A stretch of DNA of 64,000 nt from positions 62,001 to 126,000 of the forward strand of contig NZ_DASZKT010000276.1 in the NCBI RefSeq assembly GCF_035552695.1, in the 5' to 3' direction. Below the pieces are notes generated by a model that saw nothing but the letters and a program-made list of their open reading frames with translations, was not told the DNA's origin and made no database searches. Numbering within the stretch: the first letter of the stretch is position 1; every line of letters begins with the position of its first letter. Source of the DNA: Actinospica sp035552695. GTDB taxonomy: Bacteria; Actinomycetota; Actinomycetes; Streptomycetales; Catenulisporaceae. The position numbers were made by a program, and so were the translations under genes. This document shows positions 8,263-16,972 of this stretch, piece by piece.

Positions 8263-8338
8263 CCCACTCGTCAGTGGTGCAACCCCACCCAGCCCCGTAC
8301 CCGCCGGGGCCGTGCGGCCAAATTGAACGGCGTTGGAG

Positions 8339-8971
8339 CTAGTCCTCGGCGAGGGCTGCGTCGAGGATCACGGCCCAGCGGCGGATGACGCGGGCGCGGC
8401 GGGCCGAGTCGTCCGTGAGGAGGTTCGCGAGGCCGAGGCCGCGGGCCATGTCCAGCGTCGCCTGGACCGCTTCGCGTGCTCCGGCCGCGTGCTCGTCGAC
8501 GCCGAGGAACGCGACCGCCGCGCGGTGCGCCTCACGGCCGACCTTGTTCTCCAGCGCGACGACGCGTTCGCGCAGCGGCTCCTCAGTGGCCGCCGCGACC
8601 CAGAGATGCAGCGCGGCCCTGAAGGGCTGGTCCATGTACATCCGCACGAACATGTCCACCACGGCCTCGGTGCGCGCCGGACCGCGCGCGGGCAGCGTGG
8701 CCTGTTTGCCGCGCAAGTACGCCAGCCGCTCGACCGCGACGTGCTCGATCGCCGCCGTGAAGAGGTCCTCGCGGGTCGGGAAGTGGTGCTGGAGCGCCCC
8801 GCGGGTCACGCCGGCGCGCTCGGCCACGACCGCCACCGTGCTGCCCGCCCAACCGTGTTCGGCCAGGCACTCGATGGCGGCTTCCAGAAGGCGCTGGCGG
8901 GTCGCGCGGCTGCGGTCCTGCTGCGGCTCACGCGGCGCCGCCTCCGCGACATGGCCCACTACCGCGCCCAT
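8339..8971 (-). CDS. TetR-family regulator of the acyl-CoA operon
   Basis: A 210-residue protein. The HTH lies at residues about 20-65 (ATRQRLLEAAIECLAEHGW, then STVAVVAERAGVTRGALQHHF). The C-terminal domain is helical and typical of TetR_C regulators of fatty-acid or terpene catabolism genes. ATG at 8971 is chosen because it overlaps the stop of the crotonase gene by 13 bases. A longer open frame upstream runs through that gene. As the last gene of a six-gene operon it is a likely autoregulated repressor, and a 12-base palindrome upstream of the first gene (16241-16252) is its best candidate operator. Confidence 0.88.
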   Translation of the reverse strand: MGAVVGHVAEAAPREPQQDRSRATRQRLLEAAIECLAEHGWAGSTVAVVAERAGVTRGALQHHFPTREDLFTAAIEHVAVERLAYLRGKQATLPARGPARTEAVVDMFVRMYMDQPFRAALHLWVAAATEEPLRERVVALENKVGREAHRAAVAFLGVDEHAAGAREAVQATLDMARGLGLANLLTDDSARRARVIRRWAVILDAALAED

Positions 8972-9735
8972 GACGGCGGACGCCGCTCCAGGAAGGCGCG
9001 CATGCCCTCCTGCGCCTCGGGCGAGCCGAACAGCCGGGTGGAGGTCTCGATCATCGCGTCGCGGTGCTCGTCGAAACTCGCCAGGACATCGGCCGTGACC
9101 AAGTGCTTCGTCTCGGCGAGACCCTGCGGCGAGGCCTTGCGCAGGCTGTCGAGGAATTCCTCGCAGGCCGCCGCCAGCCCGTCGGCGTCCGCCTCGGCGC
9201 GCGTGACGAGGCCGATCCGCTCGGCCTCGCGCGAGTCGAACACCGCGCCGGTGAGGTACCACGAGGCCGCGGCGCGCGGGTCGAGGCGCGGCAGCAGCGG
9301 CAGCGAGATCACCGCGGGAGCGAGGCCGAGCTTGACCTCGGTGAACGCGAAGGTGGACTTGGGCCCGGAGACCGCGATGTCGCACGCGCCGATCAGGCCG
9401 AGGCCGCCCGCGCGCACGTGGCCGTCGATCTTCGCGAGGACCGGCTTGCCGAGCTCGACGATCGTGCGCATCAGCTGAACCAGGTTCCGCGGGCCGCTCG
9501 CCGGGTCGCCGGAGGTCGCCTCGTTCAGATCCGCGCCCGCGCAGAAGACCGAGCCCGTGTGGGTCAGCACGACGGCGCGCACCTCCTTGTCGCCGTCCGC
9601 CTGCGCCAAGCCCTCGGTGAGCTCGGCGACGAGGCGGGTCGACAGGGCGTTCCGGTTCGCCGGGGAGTCGAGCGTCAGGGTGACGACGCCGCGCTCCAGG
9701 CTTCGGCGGACCAGTGGTTCGAGCTGTTCGGACAC
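8959..9735 (-). CDS. enoyl-CoA hydratase/isomerase family protein (LiuC/AtuE-like)
   Basis: A 258-residue crotonase. It shows the first CoA-binding and oxyanion segment (FCAGADLNE), the second (GHVRAGGLGLIGACDIAV), and TFAFTEVKLGLAPAVISL with the conserved Glu. The first catalytic Glu of classical hydratases, normally in the GGGxELA loop, is Gly here; I believe this is common in the methylglutaconyl-CoA-hydratase-like branch. The GTG start at 9735 has GGGAG just upstream. It is 8 bases downstream of the acyl-CoA dehydrogenase and overlaps the TetR start. Context suggests it hydrates the branched glutaconyl-CoA made by the carboxylase encoded upstream. Confidence 0.87.
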   Translation of the reverse strand: MSEQLEPLVRRSLERGVVTLTLDSPANRNALSTRLVAELTEGLAQADGDKEVRAVVLTHTGSVFCAGADLNEATSGDPASGPRNLVQLMRTIVELGKPVLAKIDGHVRAGGLGLIGACDIAVSGPKSTFAFTEVKLGLAPAVISLPLLPRLDPRAAASWYLTGAVFDSREAERIGLVTRAEADADGLAAACEEFLDSLRKASPQGLAETKHLVTADVLASFDEHRDAMIETSTRLFGSPEAQEGMRAFLERRPPSWAR

Positions 9736-9743
9736 AACACTCC

Positions 9744-10907
9744 CTAGTACGACTTCGGCAGCCCGAGCGTGTGCTGCGCGACGAAGTTCAGGATCATCTC
9801 ACGACTCACCGGGGCGACTCGGGTGACGCGCGCCACGTTGATCAACGCAGCTAAACCATACTCCTGGGTGAGGCCGTTGCCACCGAGCGTCTGGACCGCC
9901 TGGTCGACGGCGTGCGTCGCCGCCTCGGCCGCCGCGTACTTGGCCATATTCGCCGCCTCACCAGCGCCGAAGTCGTCGCCGGCGTCGTTGAGAAGCGCAG
10001 CCTTCTGCGTCATCAGACGCGCGAGTTCGACCTCGATCCGGCACTGTGCGAGGGGGTGCGCGAGGCCTTGGTGCGCCCCGATCGGGCCCCGGAAGACCGT
10101 CCGCTCCTTGGCGTACGCGACGGCCTTGTCGAGCGCGTAGCGGGCGATGCCGTTGGCGTAGGAGGCGACCATGATCCGTTCGGGGTTGAGACCGGCGAAC
10201 ATCTGGTCGAGCCCGGCGTCCTCCTCACCGACGAGCGCGTCGGCGGGCAGGCGCACGTCGTCGAGGTAGAGCTCGAACTGCCGGTCCGGCGTGATGAGCT
10301 CCATCGGGATCTCGCGGTATTCGAACCCTGCCGCGTCGCTCGGGACGATGAACAGGGCGGGCTTGAGCTTTCCAGTTCTCGCGTCCTCGGTGCGGGCGAC
10401 GATCAGCGTCGACCGGCAGTTGTCGACGCCCGATATGAAAACCTTGCGACCGTTCAGGATCCAGTCGTCGCCGTCGCGGCGGGCCGTGGTCGTGATGGCG
10501 TGCGAGTTCGAACCCGCGTCCGGCTCGGTGATGCCGAAGGCCATGCGTACGGTGCCGTCTGCGAATCCGGGCAGATAGCGCTGCTTCTGCTCCTCGGTCC
10601 CGAAGCGCGAGATGATGCTGCCGCAGATCGCCGGGGTCACGACGAGCAGCAGCAGCGGGCAGCCGGCGGTCGCCAGTTCCTCGAGGACGATGACGAGGTC
10701 TGCGATGCCTCCTCCCCCGCCGCCGTACTCGGCGGGAATGCTGACGCCGAGATAGCCGAGCTTGCCAGCCTCCAGCCACAGTTCGTTCGTGTTCTCTCCG
10801 GCACGCGCCCTGTCTTGCAGGTAGGTCGCGCCGTAGCGGCGCCCCAGCGCGGAGACCGCGGCACGCAGCGCGCGGCGTTCCTCGCTTTCGAAGGGGAAGA
10901 CGGTCAT
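9744..10907 (-). CDS. acyl-CoA dehydrogenase (LiuA/AtuD-like)
   Basis: A 387-residue flavoprotein that oxidises acyl-CoA to 2-enoyl-CoA. Domains in order: the N-terminal helical domain (LGYLGVSIPAEYGGGGGG), the middle beta domain with the FAD/substrate motif MAFGITEPDAGSNSH and WILNGRKVFISG, and the C-terminal helical domain with QTLGGNGLTQEYGLAAL and the closing REMILNFVAQHTLGL. ATG at 10907 overlaps the stop of the carboxylase alpha gene by four bases (ATGA), so translation is coupled. In the pathway it would act before the carboxylase. Chain specificity cannot be read from sequence. Confidence 0.92.
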   Translation of the reverse strand: MTVFPFESEERRALRAAVSALGRRYGATYLQDRARAGENTNELWLEAGKLGYLGVSIPAEYGGGGGGIADLVIVLEELATAGCPLLLLVVTPAICGSIISRFGTEEQKQRYLPGFADGTVRMAFGITEPDAGSNSHAITTTARRDGDDWILNGRKVFISGVDNCRSTLIVARTEDARTGKLKPALFIVPSDAAGFEYREIPMELITPDRQFELYLDDVRLPADALVGEEDAGLDQMFAGLNPERIMVASYANGIARYALDKAVAYAKERTVFRGPIGAHQGLAHPLAQCRIEVELARLMTQKAALLNDAGDDFGAGEAANMAKYAAAEAATHAVDQAVQTLGGNGLTQEYGLAALINVARVTRVAPVSREMILNFVAQHTLGLPKSY

Positions 10908-12835
10908 GACTGCGGACCCTCCTTGGGTTCTACGACGGCGAGAATCGTGCCGACCGACACCTGCTGGCCTGGCTGGACGTGCAACTGGGTCAGGACGCCG
11001 TCCGTCGGTGAGCTGACGAGGTGCTCCATCTTCATCGCCTCCAGCCAGAGCAGCGGCTGACCGGCGGTGACCGTTGCACCTTCGACTGCTGCGACGCGAG
11101 CGACGGTTCCCGGCATGGGTGCGAGCAGCGAGCCTGGATCGACCTTGGCCGCCGGGTCCGGGAAGCGCGAGACGCGGGTGAGCGCGACGCTCGTCCCCGG
11201 GCCGTCCACGTACACGGCATCGTCGTACATTGCGACGTCGAAGGTTCGACGGACGCCGCGCTCCTCGAGGATCACGCGGTCCGGTGTGTTGGAGATGAGG
11301 CGGACCTCCGGCAGGCCGTCCGCTCGCAGGCCGTCTCGGGTGAGCCGATAGCGGGCCTCGTGCTCGGTGCCGTCCACGTCGAGGTACCGCTTGACCTGCG
11401 GTTGCGAGGCCAGGTTGCGCCAGCCGCTCGGCAGGCCGGACGGTTGCGGACCCGCGTACGACGCGGCGTCGGCGAGCGCGGCCGCGAGTGGTGCCAGCGG
11501 GCTGATGCTCGGGGCGGCGAGGAGCTCTTCGGCATGGTCCGACAGGAACGCCGTGTGCACGTCGCCGTCCAGGAACGCCGGGTGACTCACGACATTGACC
11601 AGAAGCTCGCGGCTCGTCGTCAGGCCGTGGATTCGTGCCCTGCCGAGCGCGTGGCCCAGCAGGCGTGCCGCCTCCTCGCGGGTCTCGGCCCACGCGATCA
11701 CCTTGGCGAGCATCGCGTCGTACTCGACACCGACGACCGAGCCCGCTTCGACGCCGCTGTCGACCCGAATGCCCGTGAGTTCGGGGATATCGAAGCGACA
11801 CACGGTTCCGGTGCGCGGCTGCCAGTCGTGCGCGGGATCCTCGGCGTACAGGCGCGCCTCGATCGCGTGGCCGCGCGGCGTCGGTGGTTCGGGCGGGAGC
11901 GTGCGGCCCTCGGCGATGCGCAACTGCCACGCGACGAGGTCGAGCCCGGTGACGCACTCGGTGACCGGGTGCTCGACCTGGAGGCGGGTGTTCATTTCCA
12001 GGAAGAAGAACCGGCCGTCTGGCGCGAGCAAGAACTCCGCGGTCCCGGCGCCCAGATAGTCGATCGCCTTGGCGCCGGCCGCCGCCGCGTCCGCCAGCGC
12101 GCGACGCGTCTCGTCCCTCAGGCCCCCGGGCGCCGGGGTCTCCTCGATGACTTTCTGGTGGCGGCGCTGGAGGGAACAGTCACGTTCGCCGAGTGTCCAG
12201 ACCGTGCCCGCGGCATCCGCGAGGATCTGCACCTCGACGTGTCGGCCGCGTTCGACGTACGGTTCGCAGAACACTTCATCGGAGTCGAACGACGCGGCCG
12301 CCTCGGCTCGTGCCCTCGCGAGGGCATCCGGTAGCTCGCTCAGCTCGCGAACGATCCGCATACCGCGTCCTCCGCCGCCTGCCGCGGCTTTGATCAGCAG
12401 CGGAAGGTCCGCGGGCGTCGCCGTCTCCGGGTGGACGGCGCCGAGCACCGGAACTCCGGCGGCCACCATCAGCTCCTTGGCTCGCGTCTTCGAGCCCATA
12501 TCCTCGATGGCCGCGGGAGACGGACCGATCCAGGTCAGGCCCGCCTCGATGACAGCCTGCGCGAAGCCGGCGTTCTCGGACTGGAAGCCGTAGCCCGGGT
12601 GCACGGCGTCGGCTCCGGCGTCCAGCGCCGCGCGGACGATCAGATCACCGCGCAGGTAGGTGTCCGAGGAAGCGGAGCCGGGCAACCGGACAGCGAGATC
12701 GGCCTCGCGCACGTGCGGGGCGCGCGCGTCGGCATCGGAGTAGACCGCGACTGTCGCGATGCCCACTTCGCGGCACGTGCGGAAGATGCGGCGAGCGATC
12801 TCGCCTCGGTTGGCCACCAGCAGTGCTTTCAACAT
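10904..12835 (-). CDS. acyl-CoA carboxylase alpha subunit (biotin carboxylase + BCCP)
   Basis: A 643-residue biotin-dependent carboxylase subunit. The biotin-carboxylase half begins MLKALLVANRGEIARRIFRT and has the ATP-grasp glycine loop (KAAAGGGGRGMRIV), the RDCSLQRRHQKVIEE motif and FLEMNTRLQVEHPVTE. The C-terminal BCCP domain carries the biotinylation motif EAMKMEH with Lys at about residue 602. The length matches the acetyl-, propionyl-, methylcrotonyl- and geranyl-CoA carboxylase alpha chains. It lies 10 bases after the beta subunit, and the dehydrogenase overlaps its stop. With an AtuA-like gene in the operon, a branched 3-methyl-2-enoyl-CoA substrate (methylcrotonyl- or geranyl-CoA) is more likely than acetyl-CoA, but this is inference. 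Confidence 0.93.
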   Translation of the reverse strand: MLKALLVANRGEIARRIFRTCREVGIATVAVYSDADARAPHVREADLAVRLPGSASSDTYLRGDLIVRAALDAGADAVHPGYGFQSENAGFAQAVIEAGLTWIGPSPAAIEDMGSKTRAKELMVAAGVPVLGAVHPETATPADLPLLIKAAAGGGGRGMRIVRELSELPDALARARAEAAASFDSDEVFCEPYVERGRHVEVQILADAAGTVWTLGERDCSLQRRHQKVIEETPAPGGLRDETRRALADAAAAGAKAIDYLGAGTAEFLLAPDGRFFFLEMNTRLQVEHPVTECVTGLDLVAWQLRIAEGRTLPPEPPTPRGHAIEARLYAEDPAHDWQPRTGTVCRFDIPELTGIRVDSGVEAGSVVGVEYDAMLAKVIAWAETREEAARLLGHALGRARIHGLTTSRELLVNVVSHPAFLDGDVHTAFLSDHAEELLAAPSISPLAPLAAALADAASYAGPQPSGLPSGWRNLASQPQVKRYLDVDGTEHEARYRLTRDGLRADGLPEVRLISNTPDRVILEERGVRRTFDVAMYDDAVYVDGPGTSVALTRVSRFPDPAAKVDPGSLLAPMPGTVARVAAVEGATVTAGQPLLWLEAMKMEHLVSSPTDGVLTQLHVQPGQQVSVGTILAVVEPKEGPQS

Positions 12836-12845
12836 CGTGGCTGCC

Positions 12846-14441
12846 TCACATCCGGTAGACGCCGTAGCCGCGCGCGCCCTCGACGGGTGCGCCGTGCACC
12901 GCGGACAGGCACAGCCCGAGCACTGTGCGGGTGTCGCGCGGGTCGATCACGCCGTCGTCGTACAGGCGGCCGGAGAGGAACGCGGGCAGCGACTCGGACT
13001 CGATCTGCTGCTCGACCATGGCCCGCATCGCGGAGTCGGCCTCCTCGTCGAACGGCCGTCCGGCCGCCGCGGCCGACTGTCGTGACACGATCGAGAGCAC
13101 GCCCGCGAGCTGCTGCGGACCCATGACCGCCGACTTCGCGCTGGGCCAGGTGAACAGGAATCTGGGTTCGAAAGCGCGGCCGCACATCCCGTAGTGGCCC
13201 GCGCCGTACGACGCCCCCAGCAGGATCGATATGTGCGGAACCTTGCTGTTCGAGACCGCGTTGATCATCATGGCGCCGTGCTTGATGATTCCGCCCCGCT
13301 CGTATTCGCGGCCGACCATGTAACCGGTCGTGTTGTGCAAGAAGATGAGCGGAATGTCACGCTGGTTGGCCAGTTGGATGAACTGCGTGGCCTTCTGCGC
13401 CTCTTCGCTGAACAGTACGCCGCGCGCGTTGGCGAGGATGCCGACGGGATATCCGTGGATCGTCGCCCAGCCGGTCGCGAGGCTCGGGCCGTAGAGCGGC
13501 TTGAACTCGTCGAACTCTGATGCGTCGACCGTTCTGGCGATCAGCTCGCGCGGGTCGAAGGCGGACTTCAGGTCGCCGGGCACCAGGCCGAGGAGTTCGT
13601 CCTCGTCGTGCTTGGGAGCGGCGGCGAGACCCCCCGACGGGCCGAGCTTGGTCCAGTTCAGGCGGCGCACGATGCGCCGGGCCGTGCGTATCGCGTCCGG
13701 CTCGTCGAGGGCGAAGTAGTCCGCGAGGCCGGAGTCGCGAGCGTGCATCTCGGCGCCGCCCAGCGACTCGTCGTCGGACTCCTCACCGGTCGCCATCTTG
13801 ACCAGCGGCGGGCCGCCCAGAAAGACCTTCGAGCGCTCCTTGATCATGACCACGTGGTCTGACATGCCCGGGATGTACGCGCCGCCGGCGGTCGAGTTGC
13901 CGAAGACGACGGCGACGGTGGGAATCCCGGCGGCGGAGAGCCGCGTCAGGTCTCTAAAGAGCGCGCCGCCGGGGATGAACACGTCCTTCTGGCCGGGCAG
14001 ATCGGCGCCCGCGGACTCGACGAGGTTGATCAGCGGAAGCCTGTTCGCGCGCGCGATCTCGTTGGCACGCAGGGCTTTCCGCAGCGTCCACGGATTGCTC
14101 GCGCCGCCGCGTACGGTCGGATCGCTGGCGGTGATCACGCACTCGACGCCCTCGACGACACCGATCCCGGTGACGATCGCCGCGCCGACCGGATACTCAG
14201 AGCCCCACGCGGCGAGCGGCGAGAGTTCCAGGAACGGTCCGTCGGGATCGATCAGCAGCTCGATCCGTTCGCGAGCGAGGAGCTTTTCGCGCTTCCGGTG
14301 CCGCTCGACGTACTTCGGGCCGCCTCCCGCGAGCGCCTTCGCGTGTTCGGCGTCGAGAGCATCGAGCTTGGCGAGCATGTCGCGCCGATTCGCCTGATAC
14401 TGCCCGCTCGAGGGGTCCAGCTGCGTGGTCAGAATCGTCAT
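12846..14441 (-). CDS. acyl-CoA carboxylase beta subunit (carboxyltransferase, LiuB/AtuC-like)
   Basis: A 531-residue carboxyltransferase that transfers CO2 from carboxybiotin to an acyl-CoA. It has the crotonase-like N and C halves with the acyl-CoA oxyanion segment (FGNSTAGGAYIPGMSD), GGPPLVKMATGEE, the biotin-side oxyanion segment (LGASYGAGHYGMCGRAF), and FTWPSAKSAVMGPQQ. The last pattern and the length are typical of methylcrotonyl/geranyl-CoA carboxylase beta chains. The start ATG at 14441 overlaps the AtuA-like stop by four bases. An open frame reaching 14495 is only antisense/upstream sequence. It pairs with the alpha subunit 10 bases downstream. Confidence 0.93.
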   Translation of the reverse strand: MTILTTQLDPSSGQYQANRRDMLAKLDALDAEHAKALAGGGPKYVERHRKREKLLARERIELLIDPDGPFLELSPLAAWGSEYPVGAAIVTGIGVVEGVECVITASDPTVRGGASNPWTLRKALRANEIARANRLPLINLVESAGADLPGQKDVFIPGGALFRDLTRLSAAGIPTVAVVFGNSTAGGAYIPGMSDHVVMIKERSKVFLGGPPLVKMATGEESDDESLGGAEMHARDSGLADYFALDEPDAIRTARRIVRRLNWTKLGPSGGLAAAPKHDEDELLGLVPGDLKSAFDPRELIARTVDASEFDEFKPLYGPSLATGWATIHGYPVGILANARGVLFSEEAQKATQFIQLANQRDIPLIFLHNTTGYMVGREYERGGIIKHGAMMINAVSNSKVPHISILLGASYGAGHYGMCGRAFEPRFLFTWPSAKSAVMGPQQLAGVLSIVSRQSAAAAGRPFDEEADSAMRAMVEQQIESESLPAFLSGRLYDDGVIDPRDTRTVLGLCLSAVHGAPVEGARGYGVYRM

Positions 14442-16174
14442 CGCACGTGCCCTATCAGAGCGCAGGGAATGTCCATGTGCCGCGCGCGTAGCCACTCGGC
14501 CACGGCCTTGGCCTGCGGATCGAAGCGTGCCTGCGCGCCGACCCCCTCGCCGAGCAGCCCCTCGACGACGAAGTTCACGGCTCGCAGGTTCGGCAGCACA
14601 TGCCGCGTGACCGGCAGCGCGGACGCCTCGGGCAGCAGCTCACGCAGCTTTTCCGTTGTGAGAGCGTGCGCCAGCCAACGCCAGCCCTCATCCGTCCGGG
14701 CCCACACTCCGATGTTCGCGTCGCCGCCCTTATCCCCGCTGCGTGCCCCGGCGACCAATCCCAGCGGCGCGCGGCGCGTCGGGCCTGCCGTCCCGGTCTC
14801 CGGGAGCTCGGGCTCGGGCAGCGGCTCGACGGCGCGCGTGACCACCGGCGGCCGCACGGCGACGCGACGGCCGTCCGTGAGCACCGCGTTGTGTTCGACC
14901 TCTGCCGCGCTGACGAATTCGGCCTCGAAGACGCCGTACGGGGCCGCCTCGCCGGGTGGTGCGGTCAGATGGAAGCCCGGGAATCCGGCGAGCGCCAGCT
15001 CGACCGCCGCGCTGCTCACCGCGCGCCCGACGAGCCGCGCGTCCCGGTCCCGCACGACGAGACGTAGCAGGGCGCTGGCTTGTTGCTCGGTCGGCGCGTC
15101 GGGCCGGTCCGTTCGGTCCAGCGTCCAGCGGACCTCGGCCGGCCGACGGTCGGTGAACGACGCCTCCATCTGCGCGCGGACCAGCGCGGCCTTCGCCTCG
15201 ATCTCCAGGCCGGTCAGCACGAACCCGACCTGGCTGCGGAAGCCGCCCTGCCGGTTCAGCCCGACCTTGAGCGTCGGCGGCGGCGCCTCGCCGCGCGCTC
15301 CCGAGATGTGCACGCGATCGGGCCCGGCCTGGCGCAGGCGCAGCGAGTCCAGCCGCGTCGTCACATCAGGGCCCGCATACCGCGCACCCGAGGTCTCGTA
15401 GAGCAGCTGGGCCGTGACCGTCTCGACCGTGACCGCGCCGCCGGTCCCGGGATGCTTGGTGATCACGCTGCTGCCGTCGGCATGCAGCTCGGCGATCGGG
15501 AATCCGGGGCGACGCGCGTCGATCTCGGTGAAGAAGGAGAAGTTGCCGCCGGTCGCCTGCGTGCCGCACTCCAGGACGTGTCCGGCCACGGTGGCGCCCG
15601 CGAGCGCGTCGAGGTCGTCACTCGTCCAGCCGAATCGTGCGATCGCGGGGCCGACGACCAGCGAGGCGTCCGTGACCCGGCCGGTGACGACGACGTCCGC
15701 GCCCGCGCGGAGCGCCTCCGCGATGCCGAACGCGCCGAGGTACGCATTGGCCGCGAGCAGTCCGGGACGCGCGGAGAAGCCCAGCTCGTCGGCGCGTCGC
15801 AGCAGGTCGTCGCCCTCCACGGAGGCGACATCGACCTCGACGCCGAGCCGCGGGGCGAGCTTGCGCAGCTCCTCGGCGAGCCCGGCCGGGTTGAGGCCGC
15901 CCGCGTTGGTCACGATCCGCACGCCGCGCGCCGCCGCGATCGCGAGGCAGTCACTCATCTGGCGTAAGAAGGTCTTCGCATAGCCGAGCGCCGGGTCCTC
16001 GCGTCGGTCCGCGGCGAGGATCGCCATCGTCAGCTCGGCCAGGTAGTCGCCGGTCAGCACGTCGAGCGGGCCGCCCTCGAGCTGCTCCCGGACGGCGGCG
16101 AAGCGGTCGCCGTAGAAGCCGGAGGCGTTGCCGATCCGCAGCACCGACGCGTCCCCCGCGCGCTGATCCGCCAT
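14438..16174 (-). CDS. AtuA-like acyclic-terpene-utilisation family protein (DUF1446)
   Basis: A 578-residue protein, the first gene of the operon. The large N-terminal part carries the DUF1446 pattern (RIGNASGFYGDR, LTGDYLAELTMAIL, IVTNAGGLNPAG, VVVTGRVTDASLVVGPA, ECGTQATGGNFSFF). The last ~100 residues match the AtuA C-terminal ferredoxin-fold region (LVAGARSGDKGGDANIGVWA). AtuA is required for citronellol/geraniol use in Pseudomonas, but its reaction is still unknown. ATG at 16174 has GAGGAGG eight bases upstream. The carboxylase beta start overlaps its stop, so the whole operon is translationally coupled. This gene is the main reason to think of terpene or branched-chain acyl-CoA breakdown. 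Confidence 0.87.
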   Translation of the reverse strand: MADQRAGDASVLRIGNASGFYGDRFAAVREQLEGGPLDVLTGDYLAELTMAILAADRREDPALGYAKTFLRQMSDCLAIAAARGVRIVTNAGGLNPAGLAEELRKLAPRLGVEVDVASVEGDDLLRRADELGFSARPGLLAANAYLGAFGIAEALRAGADVVVTGRVTDASLVVGPAIARFGWTSDDLDALAGATVAGHVLECGTQATGGNFSFFTEIDARRPGFPIAELHADGSSVITKHPGTGGAVTVETVTAQLLYETSGARYAGPDVTTRLDSLRLRQAGPDRVHISGARGEAPPPTLKVGLNRQGGFRSQVGFVLTGLEIEAKAALVRAQMEASFTDRRPAEVRWTLDRTDRPDAPTEQQASALLRLVVRDRDARLVGRAVSSAAVELALAGFPGFHLTAPPGEAAPYGVFEAEFVSAAEVEHNAVLTDGRRVAVRPPVVTRAVEPLPEPELPETGTAGPTRRAPLGLVAGARSGDKGGDANIGVWARTDEGWRWLAHALTTEKLRELLPEASALPVTRHVLPNLRAVNFVVEGLLGEGVGAQARFDPQAKAVAEWLRARHMDIPCALIGHVR

Positions 16175-16240
16175 CAGTCCTGCCTCCTCGCTCCGGGGAC
16201 CTCCCCCGCCGCCCACCCTCGCAGCGGTACGGGAAAAAAT

Positions 16241-16252
16241 CAAGCGCGCTTG
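16241..16252. promoter_or_regulatory. perfect palindrome, probable operator of the acyl-CoA operon
   Basis: A perfect 12-base palindrome CAAGCGCGCTTG sits 67 bases upstream of the AtuA-like start, in a locally A/T-richer stretch, and between divergent genes. Sites of this CAAGCG...CGCTTG type are bound by many TetR-family catabolic repressors. The TetR encoded at the far end of the operon is the obvious partner. Confidence 0.5.
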
Positions 16253-16309
16253 CTTGTTTCTCTGCGCCGCCGGCCGGGCGCCGTTACGGTGGGCCCCGAG
16301 GTGATGACG

Positions 16310-16951
16310 ATGTCCCGGGTAAGGGTGCACAATCTCGCGGTCTCGCTGGACGGCTACGCGGCCGGCGCTGGGCAGAGCAAGGAATCGCCGTTCGGGCACG
16401 CGGGCACGCGGTTGATGGAGTGGTTCTTCGGCACGCACGCCTGGCGTAGCATGCACGGCGCCGAGGGCGGATCCACCGGAGCGGACGACGCGATGGCGAG
16501 CCAGTGGGGTCCCGGCATCGGCGCCGAGATCATGGGGCGCAACAAGTTCGGGCCGCAGCGCGGGAAGTGGGAGGACCACGAGTGGCAGGGCTGGTGGGGC
16601 GAGGACCCGCCGTTCCACACGCCGGTCTTCGTGCTCACGCACCACACCCGGCCGTCGATCCAGATGGCCGGCGGAACGACCTTCCACTTCATCGACGCGA
16701 CGCCGCAGGAGGCGCTACGGCAGGCGCGCGAGGCGGCGGAGGGCCAGGACGTGCGCATCGGCGGCGGCCCGAACGTCGTGCGCCAGTTCCTCTCCGCAGA
16801 CCTGATCGACCACCTGCACGTGGTGATCGTGCCGATCCTGCTCGGGCGCGGCGAGCGGCTGTGGGTGGATCAGGAAGCACTCGAGCAGCGCTTCGAGGTC
16901 GAGTCCTTCTCCTCGCCCAGCGGCGTGACGCACATGGTGTTCAGCAGGTGA
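16310..16951 (+). CDS. dihydrofolate reductase / RibD C-terminal-domain family protein
   Basis: A 213-residue protein of the RibD_C/DHFR-like fold. The N-terminal strand VRVHNLAVSLDGYAAG is the classic opening of this family. It is followed by AEIMGRNKFGPQ, PVFVLTHHTRPSI, IGGGPNVVRQFLSADLIDHLHVVIVPILLGRGERLW (motif parts typical of the fold; quoted in pieces). It probably binds NADPH and reduces a small molecule, but the substrate is unknown. ATG at 16310 is preferred, with GAGG nine bases before it. An ATG at 16304 and GTG at 16301 are in frame. It is divergent from the AtuA-like operon and converges with the lectin gene (21 bases apart). Confidence 0.85.
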   Translation: MSRVRVHNLAVSLDGYAAGAGQSKESPFGHAGTRLMEWFFGTHAWRSMHGAEGGSTGADDAMASQWGPGIGAEIMGRNKFGPQRGKWEDHEWQGWWGEDPPFHTPVFVLTHHTRPSIQMAGGTTFHFIDATPQEALRQAREAAEGQDVRIGGGPNVVRQFLSADLIDHLHVVIVPILLGRGERLWVDQEALEQRFEVESFSSPSGVTHMVFSR

Positions 16952-16972
16952 CCCGGGTCTGACTCAGGCGAC

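Noticed and set aside
10904..12835. Assigning the carboxylase to acetyl-CoA or propionyl-CoA
   Set aside because: The operon partners (AtuA-like protein, crotonase, dehydrogenase) fit branched enoyl-CoA breakdown better; no fatty-acid synthesis genes are near. Left as acyl-CoA carboxylase.
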